Assembly: GCA_002481295.1 (NCBI GenBank) | Contig: DLDU01000037.1 | Span: 63,097 to 127,096 of the forward strand | Source: Prevotella sp. UBA7764 | GTDB lineage: Bacteria; Bacteroidota; Bacteroidia; Bacteroidales; Bacteroidaceae | Reading direction: 5' to 3' | DNA: 64,000 nt | Part shown: one piece after another, positions 55,257-63,231 of the stretch | Layout of the letters: every line of letters begins with the position of its first letter | Numbering within the stretch: position 1 is the first letter of the stretch | The notes under the pieces: generated by a model | Told to the model about the DNA's origin: nothing | Database searches by the model: none | The model's input: only the letters and a program-made list of their open reading frames with translations | Translations under genes and position numbers: made by a program

Positions 55257-56545
55257 TATACTTGGATGTTTGGGAGCGCACCGAAGCGCCCGTTACGGTA
55301 AGACTTTTGGAAGGAATGTATCTTGTTCAAGCCTTTGAAGTCTGAGAGGGAATAGAGTTCCGAACTGCCATTCTCTCCTTTCTCGGTGAACCATACGGAG
55401 TCCTTGCGGATGAGGTCATCGATGGTGTTGAGTAAAGGGTCGTAGTGAGTAGTGACAAGCAGCTGGCTGCGGCTTTGCTCCTTCAGAAACTGCTCCAAGA
55501 TAAACTCGATGAGCTCTGGATGGAGTGATGCCTCAATCTCGTCGATGGCCAGGAATTCGTCATTGACCAAGGCCTGGTAGATGGCAGCCTCAATGCCGAA
55601 TGTCCTCCTTGTTCCCTGGCTTTGCATCTCGTTGGAAAGGGTGTACTTTTCCACACCTCTTGCATTTTTTACCGTATGCTCGAAGTTCGTGTCCACCCTG
55701 ACATAGACCGGCTTGCCCTGCAACTTCTTCTTGTCCTCTTTCGACAGGTCACCCTCGTTCAAAAGGAAGTCCCTGAAGTCGGCTGGAATAGGCTCAACCT
55801 TTTTCTCAACGCTCACATCGGTAATATTGTAGTCAGCACGATGGATGAAGTCAAGGATGTATTTCTTCATTCGGGCATCTTCCATCATCTTGCGACCAGC
55901 ATAGTTGGACATCAATGTCCTCGGGTCTATCAAGGGCATCGTGTGGCGGCGCATCCAGTCACGTGCTTCGTCGATTGGTCCCAACGAGCAGTTCACCATG
56001 TTTCTGGCTGCGAAAAAAGACATATTCGGCAGACACTTGATCGTGATCTCGTCAACGACAGTGCTGCTCACTTTCAGCACAGCAGGGTTGAACTTGACGA
56101 CGGACTGGCCGTTCTTGTACACTCGCGTAAACAGCATTGTCGGCTGCACACTCTTGTAATAATACAGTTTCTCCGACACTACATGGTGGATATCCAAAGA
56201 AAGGACATACCAGTAGCGTGTGCTTCCGATGTAGAATTTCAAACTGAATTCTGAAGGCAGGCTTGGTGTCTCGCTGTCTAAAAGGAACGGGACTGTTCCG
56301 GTCGGCTCGTCCATGTCGTCATGGCGCCTGAACCAGAACCTGCGGAGATACTCGAATGCTTCGAGCAGGTTCGACTTTCCACTTGCGTTAGCACCATAGA
56401 TAAGTGCTAAACGTAACAATCGCACGCCATTGGCAACTTCCACCACTTGTGTGTTCTCAAAAGTTGTATCCTTCGTCGCCTCAAAGCTCAACGTGACCTC
56501 ATCTCTGAAGGACTTATAGTTCTTTATCTTGAATTCCTGTATCAT
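55256..56545 (-). CDS. AAA family ATPase (RloA/AbiLi-like)
   Basis: A 429-residue ABC/SMC-type ATPase of the AAA15/21 group. Walker A is IYGANASGKSNLLEAFEYL at about residue 49; the ABC-signature-like region QSQGTRRTFGIEAAIY precedes Walker B FLAIDEIEASLHPELIEF, followed by the LVTTHYDPLL switch. The start MIQEFKIKNYKSFRDEVTLS at 56545 has GGGAGGAG ahead of it; a TTG nine codons upstream is less likely. Its stop overlaps the RloB start by one base. Such ATPases typically sense a phage product and gate a partner nuclease. It has a full promoter of its own. Confidence 0.85.
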   Translation of the reverse strand: MIQEFKIKNYKSFRDEVTLSFEATKDTTFENTQVVEVANGVRLLRLALIYGANASGKSNLLEAFEYLRRFWFRRHDDMDEPTGTVPFLLDSETPSLPSEFSLKFYIGSTRYWYVLSLDIHHVVSEKLYYYKSVQPTMLFTRVYKNGQSVVKFNPAVLKVSSTVVDEITIKCLPNMSFFAARNMVNCSLGPIDEARDWMRRHTMPLIDPRTLMSNYAGRKMMEDARMKKYILDFIHRADYNITDVSVEKKVEPIPADFRDFLLNEGDLSKEDKKKLQGKPVYVRVDTNFEHTVKNARGVEKYTLSNEMQSQGTRRTFGIEAAIYQALVNDEFLAIDEIEASLHPELIEFILEQFLKEQSRSQLLVTTHYDPLLNTIDDLIRKDSVWFTEKGENGSSELYSLSDFKGLNKIHSFQKSYRNGRFGALPNIQV

Positions 56546-56568
56546 AATCGGCTCCTCCCTGATTTGTT

Positions 56569-56601
56569 GCAAAGATAATGATATTGCAGCTATTCTCCAA
56601 A
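56569..56601 (-). promoter_or_regulatory. Promoter of the AAA ATPase/RloB pair
   Basis: On the minus strand TTTG (56601-56598), a 20-base spacer and TATCTTTGC (56577-56569) match the Bacteroidetes promoter pattern, 23 bases before the ATG. Confidence 0.75.
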
Positions 56602-57031
56602 TAAAATAGATTGAAACTTATATTTTATTTTCTCTTTCAGCGTTAAATAGTCTAACATTAGAAATAGGACAGCAGTTTATTGTATTCTTCGGCTGAATTA
56701 TCATTCTTAATCATGGCGCAGTGGTTTAGTTTATTTCTTAGCAATATATAAGCTAAACCAAATTAAACCACTGATAACCGTCATTAACATGGTACGGTTT
56801 GTCCTCACGATGATATTGGCAGGTTTTGTCAAATGCTCAATGAACTTTTGTCCCCCGTTTGTCCCCCGTTACCGAAAGCCTTTCCTTCTGCAGATATTTG
56901 AGGCTATTGAGTGTTAACGACTTGTGAACAAATGCTAATTCACTTTTAGGACTAAAACATATAGTGCATCGGAAAATAGCAACAATAAGCACAGCTAGTA
57001 AGTTGCTGCCTCTATTCCTTGCAGCATACTG
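56602..57031. other. Non-coding spacer with repeats inside the accessory region
   Basis: No gene is visible in about 430 bases. CAGTGGTTTA (56719-56728) and TAAACCACTG (56764-56773) are inverted copies around an inner TGGTTTAG/CTAAACCA pair. TTTGTCCCCCG occurs twice in a row (56847-56868). Such motifs are frequent beside integrated elements in Bacteroidetes. The AbiEii toxin expected after AbiEi is absent from this stretch. Confidence 0.65.
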
Positions 57032-57672
57032 TTATAAATTTCGTTGCTCATGCTTTAATAACTTTAATAAGGTGCGTATGGAATCACATTTCTTTCCAAC
57101 GGCTGTATAAGCTTTGAAAATATCAGGATCCATCTTGGCAAATCGATCCATGTCAAGACGTAGATCTTCCTCCAGATAGATGCTGGCTTCCTTCACAAAC
57201 CGCAGATTAACGTGTGGTGTATTGGCAACCAAGTCGCACAGCGTTTTTTCTGGCGTGACTATCATGAAGGCAAGCTCTCCATTACTGATGCTGCGCACCC
57301 CTATATGAAAGGCCTCGCGGGATATTGACGTATAAGAGAAGCGTCCATAAGGGGTATCGAAAGCCCTTGCATGTTTTATGGTCACAGACTGCGTCTCATA
57401 GACGGTCTCCGGTATCAGTCCATAGTAACGTAAGGCGGTGGACATGGAGACGTATGACGGAGCATAGATATGGTTGACCATAAGTTCTGTCGACAAGGTC
57501 TTGCCAGTAATTTCGGGATTGACAACATACAATCCCCGCTTGAGCCTGATGATTTCATCATGCTTCTCCAACCATCTCACCTTTTGTTCTTCTCTGTGAG
57601 AGATGGAAACAACGATCCAATTGTGGCGGCTGTGACGGGTATGTTACCGAATTGCCTCAATTCATTTGTCAT
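57032..57672 (-). pseudogene. AbiEi-like antitoxin (type IV toxin-antitoxin), frameshifted, no AbiEii partner
   Basis: The gene begins at 57672 (MTNELRQFGNIPV) just after a TATATTTGC promoter. It runs 31 codons to ...LTEKNKR and a TGA (57579-57577). The family sequence resumes in another frame one base away, as RWLEKHDEIIRLKRGLYVV, and continues to 57032 (182 residues: STALRYYGLIPETVYETQSV; FMIVTPEKTLCDLVAN). Adding one A in the AAAA run before GGTGA joins the frames into the usual antitoxin of about 210 residues: N-terminal winged helix, then the C-terminal antitoxin domain. AbiEii, the nucleotidyltransferase toxin, does not follow. Likely decayed; a GTG start at 57580 could still give the C-terminal part. 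Confidence 0.78.
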
Positions 57673-57701
57673 TGCAAGGTATATTCTCCCACTAACTTTT
57701 T

Positions 57702-57710
57702 GCAAATATA
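57702..57710 (-). promoter_or_regulatory. Promoter -7 element of the AbiEi-like gene
   Basis: TATATTTGC on the minus strand, 30 bases before the ATG at 57672. Confidence 0.6.
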
Positions 57711-58031
57711 GTAATTATTTGAATAGAAAAAGCACAAATAGGGATCTTTTTATTCCTAAAATTACTATTTCAGTTAGTTGACTGGTCAGTTAACTCTTAA
57801 TTCCCCAGCGACCTTCTTTCTGCTTTTACCCATAGTCCGTAATGTTTTGGTGAAAGAAAAATTCTTCCACCAGTTGAACATTACGAGACGCTTGCTTTTT
57901 GTGTCATATTCATTTTAGCTGCGGTAGTCACCAGTTGTAAGTTCTTGATTCAAATAGGAATATACAAATGAGACAGTCACTGAATTATGACACTATACAC
58001 ATTTTATACGGATGTTTTTTATACGGATGTT
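57711..58031. other. Non-coding spacer downstream of the helicase remnant
   Basis: About 320 bases with no supportable gene. The 15-base TTTATACGGATGTTT is repeated in tandem around 58003-58035, at the 3' end of the helicase frame. Otherwise I see nothing recognisable. Confidence 0.55.
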
Positions 58032-59366
58032 TTACCGATCAATTGAAGAGGAACTTTTATCGGCAGAGTTTTTTTGTATCCTGCTGAACGGGCAGAGATC
58101 AAACAGAAGTTGTTTTAACTGTTCTGGGGCAACCTTATCTTCTAACATTTGTAATAATTCCTCTTGTCTCGATTGTCCCATAGTGAGACGGTACAACGAG
58201 AGCACCTTGATAAGTCTATGATACTTTGATATGTCTTCACTTAACGGATACATCGGCACTATACGCTCTATCTTCTCTGTTGCTATTTCTTTAAAGTGCT
58301 TATCATCAAGCGGCAAAAACCAAAATGGTACCATTTCAGAATTGTTGCCCTTTAATTCTTCAGAAGCATTTTTAAACATTTCATTCCAACTAAAGATTGT
58401 ATTATATAGTTTGGCAATATTTCTTCGGACTGACAAACATTTGTAACGGTTGATTCTGCCTTCTCGCTGTTCAAGATCCTGAGGATTGGAAGGAAGATTC
58501 CAATGAATTATTTTTCGGCAATACCAATGAAAGTCAAGCCCCTCCTGACCAATAGAGGTGGAGGCAAGGACAAACGGACGGAATGGGCTATTAAAAGCAG
58601 AACGAAGATTACTGGTATGTTTGACATCCTTCTCGGTCTGTTTTCCACTTCCGAAATCCATAGCAAAGTGTTTGCGCATTTTATACTTCATCTCTGTGCC
58701 GAAAGTCTGGATTGTATTTACCTGCTGGATGTTGGCCGGGATAAATGATTCTTTCATTCTCCCAGCAATCTTATCTATGCTTTTGTTCTCACCAATCATG
58801 TGAACAAACTCATCAAGAACTGCTTGCAGATTGCCCTTGATGCAGTAATCAATTACATTCTGAAAATAGTTGTTGTAACTTTTACAATTATTATGCACTG
58901 CCGCTATACCAGTACGAGAATTGAAAAGTGACGCTATTTCTCTTGCGACTTCTTCTGCATATTGTCTCGTTTGCTTATCATCATTACTTAATCTGCGGAA
59001 TATACGGTAAATGCAGATAGCCGGAGACCCAATTGCCATATCTGCCAATATTTCTTCTGCATTTTGGGGGATGTTTCTTGGTTGGACGTTTGGGTCATCA
59101 AGAGCAAGAATCAATTGATAGATGTCCAAAGAACTTACACGGCTGACGCGATTGATTCTAAAATTACAGAGTTTGATTCTTACTTTCTTAACGATAAAAT
59201 CCTTAATTAACCCAAGCGGTTTTCCATAAAAATCTTCCGGTTTATAAAGATCAGCAAGATATGTAGACACCGTAAACATGACTGAGAGAGACTTCGTTTT
59301 ATTACTATCTCTCAGCAGTTGCGCATCATTTCCGTGATAGGTATTTTTCTTCCGTGATAACAACAA
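58032..59366 (-). pseudogene. C-terminal half of a superfamily 2 helicase; N-terminal ATPase half missing
   Basis: The 444-residue frame contains only the second RecA lobe of a large SF2 helicase. Motif V is VLASTSIGQEGLDFHWYC (about 267-284) and motif VI LEQREGRINRYKCL (about 298-311). ILADMAIGSPAICIYRIF precedes them. There is no Walker A, DEAH box or motif III, and the frame has only a TTG start three bases before the PLD-gene stop region. The coupled ATG that overlaps the PLD stop leads into a different frame that ends after 23 codons. Flanking the join is a 10-base direct repeat (TATCACGGAA, two copies 20 bases apart on the minus strand). I read this as a deletion removing the helicase N-terminus. 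Confidence 0.72.
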
Positions 59367-59379
59367 TCGTCTTTATGCT

Positions 59380-60459
59380 TCATACGATATTACCTTTCTC
59401 ATAGAAATTCGAGAGGAACTGATTGATCCGAGCATTTCCACTTTTATATTTAAGTCGTAGCAAGAATTCTACATTTCTCTCAAATGCCGAAGTCGTCGCA
59501 TTAGCTGAACCGAGAAACAGATATTGCGCATTGCGTCCATTCCATACATGGTACATTTTAGCATGAAGATCCATACCACGGCTTACCAAATCATCAAGTG
59601 CAACGTATATTCCGCCTCTATTGTTGAATTGGTCGAAAATTTTTTGGTCAACATACTCTTTCCTTGTGATTAATATGCATCGACTTTTATTTTCAGAATT
59701 GAGTCTGGCTATCATACTCTTGTCAATAAAGGGGGATACGATAATGCTTTCTGTACCAATGAGAGATTTATCCAACTTACGCTGCTCCCCATTCTTTTTA
59801 AACACATAAGGGAAGAAATCGTAGTCTTCGAATGGAGCTTCTACATTAAATCGCTTCACGTGTTTTAAATCTTCACACAATTGGAGAACGGATTTCTTTT
59901 GTTCACCACTAATGTTCGATTCTCCGACTATTGATTTAATAAACGAAATGAGGGGCTGATGTTTCTTAGTATTGATGGCTTGTGTCCCAACTTTTCCTGT
60001 CAAACATGCCACGCAGTCAATAGTGTCAGTGTATGCCAGATTTCTGCTTGTGACTATTAATTTGAGTTGAACATCATCCTTGTTGTCTTTGCTGACTTCT
60101 CTAATCAGCCATAACTTTGGATGAAAATTGGCTCTATGGTCCTTCTTGTTAAAAACCTCAAAGATATTTTGCTCCAGCAATGAATATACCTTTCGTATCT
60201 TCGACGGAACTGCTATTCCTCCCTTGTTGCAGAACACTACAACCTTTTCGCTGCTTTTGTTGATGGCCTCAAGCAAAATATGTGAAGACTGAATGATGTT
60301 CTCATCCATTTCTCCAAGCATCCCGAAAGCCAAATAGGTCGTCAATAGAGCATCAAAGCTCAGAGAATAAGTCATACCCATGGCAAAGTCTGTGGAATAG
60401 CCCGATGCCGGTGCAAGCAAATCACCATACAAATGATCCTTCATTAACTTTTCTGCCAT
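59380..60459 (-). CDS. Phospholipase-D-like (HKD) nuclease
   Basis: A 359-residue protein with two HKD half-motifs of the PLD nuclease fold: HPKLWLI (His113, Lys115) followed by TSRNLAYTD, and LHAKMYHVWN (His299, Lys301) with GSANATTSAF. Together they form one active site that cuts phosphodiester bonds by a phospho-His intermediate. The N-terminus begins MAEKLMKDHLYGDLLAPASG. It may be slightly truncated at its C-terminus by the deletion that also trimmed the helicase. It begins three bases after the DUF6361-like gene and is coupled to it. Related DISARM DrmC is also a PLD nuclease, but this operon lacks other DISARM genes. Confidence 0.8.
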   Translation of the reverse strand: MAEKLMKDHLYGDLLAPASGYSTDFAMGMTYSLSFDALLTTYLAFGMLGEMDENIIQSSHILLEAINKSSEKVVVFCNKGGIAVPSKIRKVYSLLEQNIFEVFNKKDHRANFHPKLWLIREVSKDNKDDVQLKLIVTSRNLAYTDTIDCVACLTGKVGTQAINTKKHQPLISFIKSIVGESNISGEQKKSVLQLCEDLKHVKRFNVEAPFEDYDFFPYVFKKNGEQRKLDKSLIGTESIIVSPFIDKSMIARLNSENKSRCILITRKEYVDQKIFDQFNNRGGIYVALDDLVSRGMDLHAKMYHVWNGRNAQYLFLGSANATTSAFERNVEFLLRLKYKSGNARINQFLSNFYEKGNIV

Positions 60460-60462
60460 AGT

Positions 60463-61683
60463 TTATTGGGGATTTCTTATCTCGTTAACCATCGTTCTCA
60501 CAGTTTCCCAACGAAATGTGTTGGGCACAGGATTCCCACGCCGGATGTCTTTATATGCCTTGTTCCCTATTTTGCTTCTGTCTCGCTTGACAGTATGCTC
60601 ACGTTCCTTCACTTTTTGGTCAACTATCTGTGTCATGCCTCCGCGAATTGCTTGATAACACGACTCGCAGAAAGTTGTAAGCATCCTATCTATCGGACGG
60701 GTATAATCAAACAATGACCGATAAGCATCCTCGTCTGCTATAGTCTTATTGAATTGCTCTAATTGAGCTTTGTACGAGTTGTCACAAGTGGTTGCCTCTT
60801 CTGTCCTCTGGAAGCTATTATAGTAACAATAGTTGTACCGCCAGTCAATAAGGTAAATCAGCTTGGAAAATAATACAGATTTTTGATAGATGTCAACGAA
60901 ATCCTGTGTCTCATTCTGTAATAGTCCATCTACATCATAATAGTCTGTCCGCTCCGGAATATCATCCTTCCTTTCAATGAGGAAGGATAACATAGATTCT
61001 TGACAAGTAGCATAGATCCTGTCGCGAAGAAAATTTGCCTCTTTCTCCGACAAAGCTAAACTCATGGTCTTTCCGTCAAAAAAATGATAAGACTCACCAC
61101 AAGTTCTGATCAACTGCCTATTACCTGTCAGATCGTTGGTATCATCAGTCTGGTCATTGTCCGATTTCATCATCTTGTTGTGGGGATCAGCAAAATATTT
61201 GTTGTTTAATTCCAGAATCAGTCTTTCAATAGCTGTATCAGGAATAATATCATATCTTGCCAGACCACTTCCATAGATATACATAGGATCATATTTCACG
61301 AACTTACGATAATCCTTCAAAGCCTCTTTATAGGTATCGATACCTGTAATTCCCTTAACATCCGTCTTGGGATTGCCATCTGAATCTTCCGCCAATTGAC
61401 GGGTTATCTGAACCTCTGCTTTCTTGATATAGCGGTCCACCTCTGCAAGGGAATTGAATCTTCGATCCTTATACGCAGCATGATAATATAACGAGGGTAG
61501 AACAGCAAAATATTTAGCATGATGTTGTAATGTGGATGTTCCAGGAAATAATGTGTTTGAGAAATGGTCCCGAACTCTTCCTATACCCAGTTCTTCGATA
61601 GCCTCTGACTCCTGTAATAATTGCATCAGCTTAGCCACACGTTTTTTCTCGTCTGTATTGAAGTTGATAAATCCGATTTGCAT
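60463..61683 (-). CDS. DUF6361-like protein, first gene of the PLD/helicase operon
   Basis: The 406-residue protein has no domain of known activity that I can see. It begins MQIGFINFNTDEKKRVAKLM. A striking block is LFPGTSTLQHHAKYFAVLPS, and further conserved-looking segments are FVKYDPMYIYGSGLARYDII and EKEANFLRDRIYATCQESML. It is alpha-helical and hydrophilic, with no membrane segment. I recall DUF6361 proteins preceding PLD-type nuclease and helicase genes in other genomes, which fits the order seen here. Its role in defence is inferred from position. Ends three bases before the PLD gene. Confidence 0.7.
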   Translation of the reverse strand: MQIGFINFNTDEKKRVAKLMQLLQESEAIEELGIGRVRDHFSNTLFPGTSTLQHHAKYFAVLPSLYYHAAYKDRRFNSLAEVDRYIKKAEVQITRQLAEDSDGNPKTDVKGITGIDTYKEALKDYRKFVKYDPMYIYGSGLARYDIIPDTAIERLILELNNKYFADPHNKMMKSDNDQTDDTNDLTGNRQLIRTCGESYHFFDGKTMSLALSEKEANFLRDRIYATCQESMLSFLIERKDDIPERTDYYDVDGLLQNETQDFVDIYQKSVLFSKLIYLIDWRYNYCYYNSFQRTEEATTCDNSYKAQLEQFNKTIADEDAYRSLFDYTRPIDRMLTTFCESCYQAIRGGMTQIVDQKVKEREHTVKRDRSKIGNKAYKDIRRGNPVPNTFRWETVRTMVNEIRNPQ

Positions 61684-61741
61684 ACTAACCTATGTAACAT
61701 GTATGATGTTCTATTAATCATCAAATATTTAGGAGAATCTA

Positions 61742-62041
61742 CTAAACAGTGAAGCTATTCTTCCTCTCATCCTCCTCTGTCAGTCCCTTGAGAATATCAT
61801 ATTGCGCATAGAGCTTGGTACGAGGATGCTTCTTCAGCACCATATTGACAAGATTCACATATAACTTCACATCTGCATCAGATGCCCAGGGTGACAACTC
61901 AAATGACAGCGCATGCACTGTCTCTTTATAAGCTACATATACGCCTGTAGCAGACTTATTGTATTCATACGCCACCATTGCATCCTCACCCTCATCGCCA
62001 TCTGTCGGCCACCCTATTATCGTCAACTTGTCGTACTTCAT
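61742..62041 (-). CDS. Small unknown protein coupled to the nucleotidyltransferase-family gene
   Basis: A 99-residue protein I cannot assign. It is hydrophilic, with beta-like stretches (MKYDKLTIIGWPTDGDEGED, YEYNKSATGVYVAYKETVHA) and a helical middle (DVKLYVNLVNMVLKKHP), and no signal peptide or membrane segment. Its ATG overlaps the stop of the upstream nucleotidyltransferase-family gene (ATGA), so the two proteins are probably made together and may form a complex. It ends 58 bases before the DUF6361-like gene. Confidence 0.75.
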   Translation of the reverse strand: MKYDKLTIIGWPTDGDEGEDAMVAYEYNKSATGVYVAYKETVHALSFELSPWASDADVKLYVNLVNMVLKKHPRTKLYAQYDILKGLTEEDERKNSFTV

Positions 62042-63210
62042 ATACTATTCAACACATTATAAAATGAATTATGCTTCTTCCTCCATACCCAATGCCACAC
62101 TCTGAACCATGGTTCCCACAGACATTCACTGGGATAATAGGCTAACATACGGACATCGCGTACCAAGCGTTGGATATTTGCCACTAATTTAGAATGCGAT
62201 GTCCCACTGAGTAATCGCTCATCATACTTTCCGAAGTTTCCGCCGGCTATCATCTCTCGCATAAGCTGCTGACCATATCGTTCGTTTGGCTTGGTGATCA
62301 GATACCTTTCTGGCAGCCCAAGCACGTTAGCCAACACCCACGACACAGCAGAACTGATCTGATGCAGTCCACACCTTTTCAGGCTCGTGTCAAGCCAAGC
62401 TTGGTCTTCTTTACTGCATGCATGCGAACGAAGCAGGTAGTAATAATCAACCAACTGCCTGAGTCCAACACCCTCATGCAACAGATGGTTGAGGATATGG
62501 CTCAATTGAAAAACCACATTAAAAGAAAAGCCGGGGATGGTTATATCTCCGGCTTCTTCGGGCAACGCCACATGTTTCGTACCGTCCTTACGCGACAGAA
62601 GCGTGGACAACAGATTCTGAAGTCTGCGGTTGTTGACAGGTGCGTTGAGCCACGTAGCCCGATAGTGCACCTCCACAGGCACCTTGTCGACAGCAGGGAT
62701 GTCGATATGATGGTATACAGCCCTTGCCAACTTGTCCAGCCCTTTGCAGAAGGTGATGATTTTTCGGATGGCAGCTTCGTCATTCCTCCATCTGCCTCCT
62801 TGCTGCTGCGGATGCACATACACGTCAATGTCACCAGAAGTCCGTGACGAAGGGTCTGGATAGAGCAACGCATTACCTTGTCCTTTCAGCACACACGCTT
62901 CGAAGCCCTTCTGCCGAAAGCCTTTAATCACCTTGACCGCCACGGCATTCACCTTTCTATTCCGTTTGGCAATCTTACTGACCTCCACCATCCAGTCCAT
63001 CACGTCGTCCTCAGATGGCCGGTTCGTCTCAAGACCGCTCATCCGCTTCACGCCTTGCCAATAGACGCCGACGACCGACTGCTTCTTGGCAAACTGTAGC
63101 AGATCTGCCCAACTGATGCGAGCCGCACACTCCGGTAGTGCCTGTGAGTCTGGCGAGAGGCAATAACTCAAGAACAGTAAGAATTCCTTTTGGAGAATTG
63201 TAGAAAGCAT
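62038..63210 (-). CDS. Nucleotidyltransferase-fold family protein (NTP_transf_5-like)
   Basis: A 390-residue protein of the uncharacterised nucleotidyltransferase family (PF14907-like), found in Bacteroidetes polysaccharide clusters. The fold's Gly-Ser/Asp-x-Asp site appears as SRTSGDIDVYVHPQQ at about residue 127, with KGQGNALLYPDPSSRTSGDI around it. The C-terminal part is helical and Trp/Arg-rich. The donor and acceptor are not known. It lies between a WecG/TagA-type glycosyltransferase (22 bases upstream) and the coupled 99-residue protein, consistent with capsule or exopolysaccharide assembly. Confidence 0.82.
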   Translation of the reverse strand: MLSTILQKEFLLFLSYCLSPDSQALPECAARISWADLLQFAKKQSVVGVYWQGVKRMSGLETNRPSEDDVMDWMVEVSKIAKRNRKVNAVAVKVIKGFRQKGFEACVLKGQGNALLYPDPSSRTSGDIDVYVHPQQQGGRWRNDEAAIRKIITFCKGLDKLARAVYHHIDIPAVDKVPVEVHYRATWLNAPVNNRRLQNLLSTLLSRKDGTKHVALPEEAGDITIPGFSFNVVFQLSHILNHLLHEGVGLRQLVDYYYLLRSHACSKEDQAWLDTSLKRCGLHQISSAVSWVLANVLGLPERYLITKPNERYGQQLMREMIAGGNFGKYDERLLSGTSHSKLVANIQRLVRDVRMLAYYPSECLWEPWFRVWHWVWRKKHNSFYNVLNSI

Positions 63211-63231
63211 CAGATAAATAATGGAGGAATG

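Noticed and set aside
57560..57600. Programmed -1 frameshift in AbiEi
   Set aside because: The site is C-AAA-AGG, not a strong heptamer such as A-AAA-AAG, and I see no stimulatory stem after it. Simple indel in an A-run is the easier reading.
58032..61683. Calling the operon a DISARM system on the basis of a PLD nuclease and helicase
   Set aside because: No DrmA, DrmB or methylase is present, and the DUF6361-like protein is not a DISARM component I know of.
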